Shown in pieces: positions 35,090 to 43,078 of a DNA stretch of 64,000 bases (the stretch's first letter is position 1; each line of letters starts with the position of its first letter). The translations under genes and the position numbers were made by a program. Under the pieces are notes generated by a model. It worked only from the letters and a program-made list of their open reading frames with translations, searched no databases and was not told where the DNA came from. Source of the stretch: Bradyrhizobium sp. WSM1743 (GTDB lineage Bacteria > Pseudomonadota > Alphaproteobacteria > Rhizobiales > Xanthobacteraceae); the NCBI RefSeq assembly GCF_000473065.1, contig NZ_AXAZ01000034.1, positions 18,068 to 82,067 on the forward strand. The letters run 5' to 3'.

Positions 35090-36781
35090 TTATCGCGGCA
35101 GCGCCGACGCCGCGCCTGATGCGGGCAGGGTGGCCGTATCCGCCTCGGTTCTGCGATAGGGCTCGCCGGCCGCATCGAGCACGGGATAGGCGACCGAGCA
35201 GATATGCGAGTGGATGCGGCGCAGATCGCGCAGTACGTCGAGATGCAGCGAGGTGGTCTCGATGGTCTCGGGGCGGCCCTCGCGCAGCCGGTCCAGATGG
35301 CGTTCGACGGCGGCAAGCTCGGTGTTGCGCAGCGCAGTCTTCTCCACCAGCAGCTTGCGCGCCTCGTTGGCGTCACCCGACATGAAGACGCCAAAGGCGA
35401 TGCGCAGCGAATCCATCGTGCGCTTGTGGAAAGCGGCGAGCTCCTCGGCCCCTTCCGCCGAGAACTGGAAGCGCCGCTTGATCTTCTTGGTGGCGAGCTC
35501 GCTCAGGCTCTTGTCGATGATATCGCCGATATGCTCGAGGTTGATGGCGAAGGAGATGATCTCCATCGCGCGGCGTCCTTCGCTCTCGTCGAGGCTGCCC
35601 CGCATCAGTTTCGTCACGTAGAGCTTGATGGCCTCGTCGAGACCGTCGACGAGATTGTCTGTCTTCGAGACTTGGTCGACCAGCGCGCGGTCGCCGGTCA
35701 TCATCGCCGCCATCACTTTGCGCAGCATGACCTCGACGAGATCGCCCATGCGCAAGGTCTCGCGGGCGGCGTCGGCGAGCGCCAGTGACGGGGTCTCCAG
35801 CGCGGTCTCGTCGAGATAGCGCGGCCGGGCCGGATCGGCCTCCTTGACACGATCGGGCAGCAGTCGGGTCAGCAGGCGCGACATGGTGTCGAGCAGGCCG
35901 ACGAAGAGCACAGCCGTGCCGACATTGAAGGCGATGTGGAAAGCTGCCGTCATCTTGGCGAGATCGGGCTGCCAGGCGTGCATGTGCTCGGCGATCGCGC
36001 CCAGGAAGGGCAGGACGAGCGCAATCCCGACCACGCGGTTGGCGAGATTGCCGACCGGCAGGCGATAGCTCGCGGGATCGTCGCGCCTGGCGCCTTCGAA
36101 CACGGGGTTGATGGCGCTGCCGAGATTGGCCCCGAGCACCAGCGCGAGCGCCGCGTAAGGCGTGACGAACTGCGCATAGGCCAGCGACATGATCAGCAGC
36201 ACGCTGGCGACGCTCGAATGCACCGCCCAAGTGACGAGGGCGGCGATCACGATGCACAAGACCGGGTCGCCTGTGATGGCCGACATCACGACGCGGACGC
36301 CGGGCGCGTTCTCCGCCGGCGCCAGCGTGTCGAGCAGAATGTGCAGCGAGAGCAGCATCAGGCCGAGGCCGATGCAGACGCGGCCGATGTCCTTGATCCG
36401 GGATCGCGGGCCAGCGCGGAAGGCGACGAGGCCGAGCACGAACAGCACCGGCGCTACGGCGGCGATGTTGAACGACAGCACCTGCACGATCAATGTCGTG
36501 CCGACATTGGCCCCGAGCATGATGGCGAGCGCGGCGGCGAGGCTGACGAGACCCTCGGCCGCGAACGAAGAGGTGATCAGCGCCGTCGCCGTGCTGCTCT
36601 GGAGCAGCGCGGTGAACCCGAGGCCGGCGGCGAAGGCGCTGGCGCGGTTGCTCAGCGCCTTGCCGAGCAGGCGCCGCAGGTCGGGGCCGAAGGCGCGCAA
36701 GATCCCGCTGTGGACCATGTGCAGGCCCCACAACAACAGCGCAACGCCGCCCATGAGATCGAGCAGAACCAACGTTCCCAT
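35090..36781 (-). CDS. Na+/phosphate cotransporter family protein (NptA-like) with PhoU-like C-terminus
   Basis: The 563-residue protein has the Na/Pi-cotransporter II repeats: 'FTALLQSSTATALITSSFAAEGLVS' and 'WAVHSSVASVLLIMSLAYAQ' (the second copy has His-Ser-Ser in place of Gln-Ser-Ser), with 'LGANVGTTLIVQ' and 'GANLGSAINPVFEGARR'. About eight membrane helices lie before residue 320. The C-terminal ~230 residues are helical and PhoU-like ('EIISFAINLEHIGDIIDKSLSELA'), as in bacterial NptA-type transporters. It would take up phosphate with Na+. No pho box was identified in the short upstream gap. Confidence 0.9.
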   Translation of the reverse strand: MGTLVLLDLMGGVALLLWGLHMVHSGILRAFGPDLRRLLGKALSNRASAFAAGLGFTALLQSSTATALITSSFAAEGLVSLAAALAIMLGANVGTTLIVQVLSFNIAAVAPVLFVLGLVAFRAGPRSRIKDIGRVCIGLGLMLLSLHILLDTLAPAENAPGVRVVMSAITGDPVLCIVIAALVTWAVHSSVASVLLIMSLAYAQFVTPYAALALVLGANLGSAINPVFEGARRDDPASYRLPVGNLANRVVGIALVLPFLGAIAEHMHAWQPDLAKMTAAFHIAFNVGTAVLFVGLLDTMSRLLTRLLPDRVKEADPARPRYLDETALETPSLALADAARETLRMGDLVEVMLRKVMAAMMTGDRALVDQVSKTDNLVDGLDEAIKLYVTKLMRGSLDESEGRRAMEIISFAINLEHIGDIIDKSLSELATKKIKRRFQFSAEGAEELAAFHKRTMDSLRIAFGVFMSGDANEARKLLVEKTALRNTELAAVERHLDRLREGRPETIETTSLHLDVLRDLRRIHSHICSVAYPVLDAAGEPYRRTEADTATLPASGAASALPR

Positions 36782-36913
36782 GCTCCGAGTCCGGATTGGA
36801 GTCGATTGGTGAGGCTAGCGCTAAACGTCCGGGGATCAAACCCCTTGTTGGCAATCGGTGTTAACGCCTCCGGCGGATGCGCGTTCCTGAGGCGCGGTGC
36901 CCTGTGAGCAGGC

Positions 36914-38098
36914 TCACATTGCCGCTTTGAGGGTAGCAAAGCCGCGATCGAGGTCGGCCTTGAGATCATCGGTGCTTTCGAGGCCGATGTGGAGACGCAG
37001 CGTCGGGCCGCCGGGCGCCCATTTGGTCGCGGTGCGATAGGCATCGCAATCGAAGGGAATCGCAAGGCTCTCGAAGCCGCCCCACGAAAAGCCCATGCCA
37101 AACAGCTTGAGCGTGTTGAGCATGGTGTCGACGGCCTTCTGCGGAGCGGGCTTCAGCACGATGCTGAACAGGCCCGACGCACCAGTGAAGTCGCGCTTCC
37201 AGATCGCATGGCCCGGATCGGTCTCGAGCCCAGGATGCAGCACGCGCGCGACCTCGGGACGGCCTGCGAGCCAGCGCGCCATGTCGAGCCCGGAGCGATG
37301 ATGCTGCGCCAGCCGCACCGACAGCGTGCGCAGGCCGCGCAGCGCCAGGAAGACGTCGTCGGGACCGGCGCAGACGCCGAGCAGGCGGATGCCTTCGGCG
37401 ACGATCGGCCAGGCCTGCGCGTTGGCCGAGATGGTGCCGAACATGATGTCGGAGTGACCGCCGATATATTTGGTGGCGGCCTGTATGCTGATGTCGACGC
37501 CCTGCTCCAGCGAGCGATGATAGAGCGGCGTCGCCCAGGTATTGTCGTCGATGACGAGCGCGCCGCGCGCATGCGCGACCTCGGCGATGGCGCGGATGTC
37601 GGGCATCTCGAACGACTGCGAGCCCGGCGCCTCCACCAGCACCGCGCGGGTGTTGGGCTTGAACAGCTTGTCGATGCCGGCGCCGATCAAAGGATCGAAA
37701 TAGGTGGTCTCGATGCCATAGCGGGTCAGCATGCCGTTGCAGAAATTGCGCGAGGGCCGATAGATGTTGTCGACAACCAGAATGTGGTCGCCGGCCTTCA
37801 GCACCGAGAGCAGGGTGGTGGAGATCGCCGACAGGCCCGACGGCACAATGCCGACGCCGGCGCATTGCGGCCCCTCCAGCGCCATCAGCGTATCCTGGAA
37901 AGCCCTGGTCGTCGGGGTGCCGTGGCGGCCATAGGTGAACTCGCCGCGATGGGCGTGCAGGTCCTCGGCGGTCGGGTAGAGCACGGTCGAGCCGTGGAAC
38001 ACCGGCGGATTGACGAACCCCTTCTGCGCCTTGGTGTCGCGGCCGGAGGTGACCAGCCGGGTCTCGGCGTGCTGCTGTTGGGGGTGCGAGGAATCCAT
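36914..38098 (-). CDS. metC: Cystathionine beta-lyase
   Basis: The 394-residue fold-type I PLP enzyme cleaves cystathionine to homocysteine, pyruvate and ammonia. Lys210 in 'QAATKYIGGHSD' binds PLP; 'FTYGRHGTPTTRAFQ' holds the Tyr-x-Arg phosphate and substrate motif, and 'PSGLSAISTTLLS' the cofactor phosphate site. The 'YGRHGTP' version is typical of rhizobial MetC rather than gamma-synthase (YxRxxNP). The start is ATG 38098; the longer frame has no ribosome site. It is divergent from aapJ, the same order as described for Rhizobium leguminosarum. Confidence 0.92.
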   Translation of the reverse strand: MDSSHPQQQHAETRLVTSGRDTKAQKGFVNPPVFHGSTVLYPTAEDLHAHRGEFTYGRHGTPTTRAFQDTLMALEGPQCAGVGIVPSGLSAISTTLLSVLKAGDHILVVDNIYRPSRNFCNGMLTRYGIETTYFDPLIGAGIDKLFKPNTRAVLVEAPGSQSFEMPDIRAIAEVAHARGALVIDDNTWATPLYHRSLEQGVDISIQAATKYIGGHSDIMFGTISANAQAWPIVAEGIRLLGVCAGPDDVFLALRGLRTLSVRLAQHHRSGLDMARWLAGRPEVARVLHPGLETDPGHAIWKRDFTGASGLFSIVLKPAPQKAVDTMLNTLKLFGMGFSWGGFESLAIPFDCDAYRTATKWAPGGPTLRLHIGLESTDDLKADLDRGFATLKAAM

Positions 38099-38479
38099 GC
38101 GTCTGCTTTCAAAACCGCGTTTCCACCGGGGCGCGTCGCGCCCTCCGGCCGGCCGAAAGGCCGTTGCCGTTAATAACAGAACACAGAAGAGTCCCGTCAA
38201 CCCCTTGACCCGGCTCGCCAGTCGTTCTGTGATGCGCAGGTGCTATTCAGTCGCCGCATGTTGAGGGGCCTGCCGCGACCTTCGATCCATTGCCTGACCG
38301 GACTTTGCGTCACAGCCAAAAATGGCGGGCGCCAGCGGCGGGGATGAAGGTATGGCCTCCCGAGATCGGCGAGTGTTCGGCAAGGTTTTCCAGCATGACT
38401 CTTGCAGGGCTTCCCCTGGCAGAGACGATCCTGAGACAACATTCCTGACCTTGAGACGACCTTGAAAGGCCCAAAGCCC
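38099..38479. other. Divergent intergenic region metC-aapJ
   Basis: The 381 bp contain the promoters of metC and the aap operon. I found no riboswitch fold, clear palindrome or small gene; a GAAAGG ribosome site lies directly before aapJ. Nitrogen control of aap (NtrC) is known in rhizobia, but I do not see a convincing NtrC site or sigma-54 GG-N10-GC element here. Confidence 0.4.
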
Positions 38480-39496
38480 ATGAAACGCGTAACCCTGGCT
38501 CTCACCCTTGCTCTCGCCGCCGGCCTCTCCGCCCAAGCCGCCGATGCGCAAACGCTCAAGACGGTCAAGGACCGGGGCATGCTGTCCTGCGGCGTCAGCC
38601 AGGGCTTGCCCGGCTTCTCATCGCCCGACGACAAGGGCAACTGGACCGGCATCGACGTCGACGTCTGCCGCGCCATCGCCGGGGCGATCTTCAACGATCC
38701 GACCAAGGTCAAGTACGTGCCGCTGTCCGCCAAGGACCGCTTCACGGCGCTGCAATCCGGCGAGATCGACGTGCTCTCGCGCAACACCACCTGGACCATC
38801 TCGCGCGACACCTCGCTCGGCGCCAATTTCACCGGCGTGACCTATTATGACGGGCAGGGCTTCATGGTGAAGAAGTCGCTCAAGGTGAATTCGGCGCTCG
38901 AGCTCAACAGCGCATCGGTCTGCGTGCAGACGGGCACCACCACCGAGCAGAATCTCGCCGACTACTTCAAGGCCAACAACATGAAGTACGAGGTGATCGC
39001 GTTCGCCACCAACGACGAGACCGTCAAGGCCTACGAAGCCGGGCGCTGCGACGTCTTCACCACCGACCAATCGGGCCTGTACGCCAATCGCCTCAAGCTC
39101 GCCAATCCCAACGACCATATGGTGCTCCCGGAAATCATCTCGAAGGAGCCGCTCGGGCCGATGGTGCGCCACGGTGACGACCAGTGGTTCGACATCGTGA
39201 AATGGACGCTGTTTGCGATGATCACCGCCGAAGAGCTCGGCGTGACCTCGAAGAACGTCGACGAGAAGGCGAAACTGGAAAACCCGGAGCTGAAGCGCGT
39301 GCTCGGCAGCGACGGCAATTTCGGCGAGCAGCTCGGCCTGACCAAGGACTGGGTGGTGCGGATCGTGAAGACCGTCGGCAATTACGGCGAAGTGTTCGAT
39401 CGCAACGTCGGCGCCGGCTCGCCGCTCGCCATCAATCGCGGTCTCAACAATCTCTGGAACAAGGGCGGTCTTCAGTACGCGCCGCCGATCCGCTGA
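38480..39496 (+). CDS. aapJ: General L-amino acid ABC transporter, periplasmic binding protein
   Basis: The 338-residue protein has a Sec signal peptide (cleavage ADA-QT near residue 24) and a type 2 periplasmic binding fold: 'LKTVKDRGMLSCGVSQGLPGFSSPDDKGNWTGIDVDVCRAIA', 'TALQSGEIDVLSRNTTWTISRD', 'VQTGTTTEQNLADYF' and 'FTTDQSGLYANRL'. These match AapJ/BztA of rhizobia, which bind a wide range of L-amino acids. ATG 38480 is preferred to an upstream TTG because of its GAAAGG site. First gene of aapJQMP. Confidence 0.94.
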   Translation: MKRVTLALTLALAAGLSAQAADAQTLKTVKDRGMLSCGVSQGLPGFSSPDDKGNWTGIDVDVCRAIAGAIFNDPTKVKYVPLSAKDRFTALQSGEIDVLSRNTTWTISRDTSLGANFTGVTYYDGQGFMVKKSLKVNSALELNSASVCVQTGTTTEQNLADYFKANNMKYEVIAFATNDETVKAYEAGRCDVFTTDQSGLYANRLKLANPNDHMVLPEIISKEPLGPMVRHGDDQWFDIVKWTLFAMITAEELGVTSKNVDEKAKLENPELKRVLGSDGNFGEQLGLTKDWVVRIVKTVGNYGEVFDRNVGAGSPLAINRGLNNLWNKGGLQYAPPIR

Positions 39497-39515
39497 TCCC
39501 GCCCGATCCGCGGCG

Positions 39516-40721
39516 ATGAGCAACGAGGCTCGAAAACCGCCGGCCCAGATCGCGCTGAAGGTCAGGCGCATGCTGGGCGGCAAGGCAGGCTGGAACGGCG
39601 TTGCCGTCCAGTTTGCCTTCGCGGCGATCCTGGGCTGGATCGGTTACGAGATCGTCTCCAACGCTCGCACCAACCTGGAAAACCAGCACATCGCCGCCGG
39701 CTTCGGCTTCCTCAGGAACAATGCCGGCTTTGACGTCAACCAGACCCTGATCTCCTATACCGGCTCGGACACGTTCCTGCGCGTGTTCGTGGTCGGGCTC
39801 TTGAACACGCTCGTGGTCTCGGTGGTGGGCATCGTCTTCGCCACCGTGATCGGCTTCATCGTCGCGCTGTGCCGGCTGTCGCCAAACTGGCTGTTGTCGC
39901 GCGTCGGCGAGATCTATGTCGAGGTCCTCCGCAACCTTCCGGTGCTGTTCCAGATCCTGTTCTGGTATCTCGCGGTGCTCGCTGCCTTGCCCAATCCGCG
40001 GCAGAGCATTTCGCTGCTGGGCATTACCTTTCTCAGCAATCGCGGCCTCGTCGTTCCCAGCCCGATCGGCCAGAGCGGCCTCGAACCGTTCCTGGCGATG
40101 CTGGCGCTCGGCGTCGTCGCCTCACTGGCGCTGCGTTTCCATGCGCGGCGCGCGCTGTTTCAGGAGGGGCGGATGATCCGGATCTGGCCCTATGTGCTGT
40201 GGCTGCTGTTCGGATTGCCGCTCGCCACCGTGCTCGTGTTTGGTCTGCCCTTCACCTTCGAGCTGCCGCAGCTTAGGGGGTTCAACTTCGCCGGCGGCTC
40301 ACGCATCATCCCGGAATTCGTGGCGCTCACGGTGGCGCTGTCGACCTATACCGCCGCCTTCATTGCCGAGATCGTGCGCGCCGGCATCCTGTCCGTTCAC
40401 AAGGGGCAGATGGAGGCGGGATCCTCGCTAGGTCTCAGCCGCGGCGCCACGCTCCGCCTGATCGTCGTGCCGCAGGCCATGCGTGTCATCGTGCCGCCGC
40501 TGACCAACCAATACCTCAATCTCACCAAGAACTCCTCGCTTGCGGTCGCGATCGGCTATCCTGACTTGGTGTCGGTGTTCGCCGGCACGTCGCTGAGCCA
40601 GACCGGGCAGGCGATCGAGATCATCGCAATGACGATGGGCATCTATCTTCTGATCTCGCTCCTCACCAGCGCCGTCATGAGCGTTTACGGTTGGCGCGTC
40701 AGCCGGAGTCTGGGCGCATGA
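39516..40721 (+). CDS. aapQ: General L-amino acid ABC transporter, permease AapQ
   Basis: The 401-residue permease has eight hydrophobic helices and the HisM-type cytoplasmic loop 'EAGSSLGLSRGATLRLIVVPQAMRVIVPPLTNQYLNLTKNSSLA' (EAA motif) that contacts the ATPase. An unusual long loop about residues 60-80 and 'YVEVLRNLPVLFQILFWYLAVLAALPNP' match AapQ/BztB. It forms the membrane channel with AapM. The downstream gene overlaps by four bases (ATGA). Confidence 0.94.
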   Translation: MSNEARKPPAQIALKVRRMLGGKAGWNGVAVQFAFAAILGWIGYEIVSNARTNLENQHIAAGFGFLRNNAGFDVNQTLISYTGSDTFLRVFVVGLLNTLVVSVVGIVFATVIGFIVALCRLSPNWLLSRVGEIYVEVLRNLPVLFQILFWYLAVLAALPNPRQSISLLGITFLSNRGLVVPSPIGQSGLEPFLAMLALGVVASLALRFHARRALFQEGRMIRIWPYVLWLLFGLPLATVLVFGLPFTFELPQLRGFNFAGGSRIIPEFVALTVALSTYTAAFIAEIVRAGILSVHKGQMEAGSSLGLSRGATLRLIVVPQAMRVIVPPLTNQYLNLTKNSSLAVAIGYPDLVSVFAGTSLSQTGQAIEIIAMTMGIYLLISLLTSAVMSVYGWRVSRSLGA

Positions 40722-42238
40722 GCGATGTCCTCTCGTCCAGCTTCGTCCGCCGGGACCTGCTCACCGAGCGTCCTGCGCCGGTGAAGACCACGGGCTTCAT
40801 CGGCCTGATGCGCACGCGCCTGTTCAACTCGCCGACCAACATCCTGTTGACGATCCTGGGCGCCTTGCTGCTCTGGTTCACCATCGTTCCCTCCGTCAGG
40901 TTCCTGATGGTCGATGCGGTCTGGAGCGGCAAGGACCGCACTGCGTGCCTCGCCGAGAACGCCGGCTTTGCGGTCGGCGCCTGCTGGCCCTACATCCAGG
41001 CGAAACTCCCGCAACTGATCTACGGCTTCTATCCCGAGGCCGAGCGCTGGCGGGTGAATCTGACGCTGTTGCTCGCAGCCGCCCTGCTGTTGCCGATGCT
41101 CGTTCCGCGGCTGCCGGCGAAGAGCCTGAATGCCGGCCTGTTCTTCGCCGCCCTTCCGGTGGTCGCATTCTTCCTACTGCACGGCGGCGGCATCAAAGGC
41201 TTCGGCCTGAGCTGGACGGCCGGCCTGCTGCAACTGTTCGACGAAAGCATCCTTGGTGCCGGGCAGGCGCTGCTCAGCCTGAGCAAGACGTCCGCCATCG
41301 CTCCGCTGCTGTGGGTCGTCGGAAGCCTCGTCGTGCTGCTCGGCACAGCGATTCAATGGCTGATCTTTCCGCTCACCTGGCTGCGCGATTATATTCAGGG
41401 CACGGGGCAGCCGGTCTGGGCCGATTTCGCCGTCACGGCCGCGATTGTCTGCCTGATCGCCTTCGTTCTTGGCGGCGGCGTTCGCGCCGGCGGCCGGGCT
41501 CTGGCATCCAGCATCGCCACCTTCATTGCCATCGCCATCGTCATCAAGCTGATGGACCTCGATCATGGCGGATTATCCGTCGTGGCGACGAATCTGTGGG
41601 GCGGGCTTTTGGTGACACTGGTGGTCTCGGTCACCGGTATCGTCACCTCGCTGCCGATTGGCATTGCGCTGGCGCTCGGCCGCCGCTCCACCATTCCCTT
41701 GATTCGGATCTTCTCGATCGCTTTCATTGAGTTCTGGCGCGGCGTGCCGCTGATCACCGTGCTGTTCTTCGCCACCTATATGCTGCCCCTGTTCCTGCCC
41801 GGCAATTTCACCGTCGATGGTCTGGTCCGCGCGCTGATCGGCATTGCGCTGTTCACCGGCGCCTATCAGGCCGAGAACGTCCGCGGCGGGCTCGCTGCGA
41901 TCCCGCGCGGCCAAAGCGAGGCGGCGGCCGCCCTTGGACTGTCCTGGTGGAAGACGACCTCGCTGATCGTGCTGCCGCAGGCGCTGCGTCACGTCATTCC
42001 GAACCTTGTCAACAGCTTCATCTCGCTGTTCAAGGACACCTCGCTGGTCTCGATCGTGGCACTGTTCGACCTCCTGGGCTCGCTTCGTGCCTCGTTCTCG
42101 GATCCGAAATGGTCGACGCCGTCGACCGCGTTCACCGGCTTCGCCTTCGCCGGGATCATCTACTTTATCTTCTGCTTTGGAATGTCGCGCTACTCGCTGT
42201 TCGTCGAGCACCGTCTCAACGCCCACCGCCGCAACTGA
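40718..42238 (+). CDS. aapM: General L-amino acid ABC transporter, permease AapM
   Basis: The 506-residue permease is longer than AapQ, with an extra N-terminal set of helices (about residues 35-290) before the HisM domain, as in AapM/BztC. The EAA loop 'EAAAALGLSWWKTTSLIVLPQALRHVIPNLVNSFISLFKDTSLVS' is intact. ATG 40718 overlaps the aapQ stop. It pairs with AapQ as a heterodimer. Confidence 0.93.
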   Translation: MSDVLSSSFVRRDLLTERPAPVKTTGFIGLMRTRLFNSPTNILLTILGALLLWFTIVPSVRFLMVDAVWSGKDRTACLAENAGFAVGACWPYIQAKLPQLIYGFYPEAERWRVNLTLLLAAALLLPMLVPRLPAKSLNAGLFFAALPVVAFFLLHGGGIKGFGLSWTAGLLQLFDESILGAGQALLSLSKTSAIAPLLWVVGSLVVLLGTAIQWLIFPLTWLRDYIQGTGQPVWADFAVTAAIVCLIAFVLGGGVRAGGRALASSIATFIAIAIVIKLMDLDHGGLSVVATNLWGGLLVTLVVSVTGIVTSLPIGIALALGRRSTIPLIRIFSIAFIEFWRGVPLITVLFFATYMLPLFLPGNFTVDGLVRALIGIALFTGAYQAENVRGGLAAIPRGQSEAAAALGLSWWKTTSLIVLPQALRHVIPNLVNSFISLFKDTSLVSIVALFDLLGSLRASFSDPKWSTPSTAFTGFAFAGIIYFIFCFGMSRYSLFVEHRLNAHRRN

Positions 42239-42249
42239 TCGAGGCCACC

Positions 42250-42987
42250 ATGTCCGACCCCATCGTCAAGATTTCCGGCCTGAACAAATGGTATGGCGAA
42301 TTTCACGTCCTGCGCGACATCGACCTCGAGGTCCGGAAGGGCGAGCGCATCGTGATCTGCGGGCCCTCGGGCTCGGGCAAGTCGACGCTGATCCGCTGCA
42401 TCAATGCGCTGGAGGAATTCCAGGAGGGCGAAATCGTCGTCGACGGCATCGAGCTCGGTCCCAACCTCAAGCACGTCGATGCCGTGCGCCGCGAAGTCGG
42501 CATGGTGTTCCAGAGCTTCAACCTGTTCCCGCATCTGACTGTGCTCGACAATTGCACGTTGGCGCCGATCTGGGTCCGCAACATCCCCAAGAGGGATGCC
42601 GAGGCGACCGCGATGAAGTTCCTGGAGCGGGTCAAGATCCCGCACCAGGCCAACAAGTTTCCGGGGCAGATGTCCGGCGGCCAGCAGCAGCGCGTCGCGA
42701 TTGCCCGGGCCTTGACCATGAACCCGAAGGTGATGCTGTTCGACGAGCCGACGTCGGCGCTCGACCCCGAGATGGTCAAGGAGGTGCTCGACACCATGGT
42801 CGACCTCGCCGAGGAGGGCATGACCATGCTGGTCGTCACCCACGAGATGGGCTTTGCCCGCGAAGTCGCCAACCGCGTCGTGTTCATGGACGCCGGCCAG
42901 ATCATCGAGGCCAACACGCCGAAGGAGTTCTTCGCCGCCCCGCAGCACGCCCGCACGAAGCTGTTCCTGAGCCAGATTCTGCGCTGA
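42250..42987 (+). CDS. aapP: General L-amino acid ABC transporter, ATPase AapP
   Basis: The 245-residue ATPase has all the ABC motifs: Walker A 'GPSGSGKST', Q-loop 'MVFQSFNLFPHLT', signature 'MSGGQQQRVAIARAL', Walker B 'VMLFDEPTSALD' and switch His in 'VVTHEMGFA'. It belongs to the GlnQ-type polar amino acid importers and energises aapJQM. ATG 42250 follows the aapM stop by 11 bp. Confidence 0.95.
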   Translation: MSDPIVKISGLNKWYGEFHVLRDIDLEVRKGERIVICGPSGSGKSTLIRCINALEEFQEGEIVVDGIELGPNLKHVDAVRREVGMVFQSFNLFPHLTVLDNCTLAPIWVRNIPKRDAEATAMKFLERVKIPHQANKFPGQMSGGQQQRVAIARALTMNPKVMLFDEPTSALDPEMVKEVLDTMVDLAEEGMTMLVVTHEMGFAREVANRVVFMDAGQIIEANTPKEFFAAPQHARTKLFLSQILR

Positions 42988-43034
42988 GCCTCTGCAACCC
43001 TCACGGTCTGTCTGACCGCAAGCTTGGCACCATG

Positions 43035-43078
43035 CGAATCAGGTCGTCTCTTTTCGGACTATCCTCCGGAGAGAGACC
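43035..43078 (+). promoter_or_regulatory. Leader of TPR/GT41 copy 1
   Basis: CGAATCAGGTCGTCTC followed by TCCTCCGGAGAGA, 44 nt before the TTG start. It is a diverged version of the leader before copies 2 and 3 and holds the GGAGAG ribosome site. Confidence 0.6.

Noticed and set aside
38099..38479. SAM-type riboswitch upstream of metC
   Set aside because: I looked for a conserved short hairpin-pseudoknot arrangement and found none that I can support.
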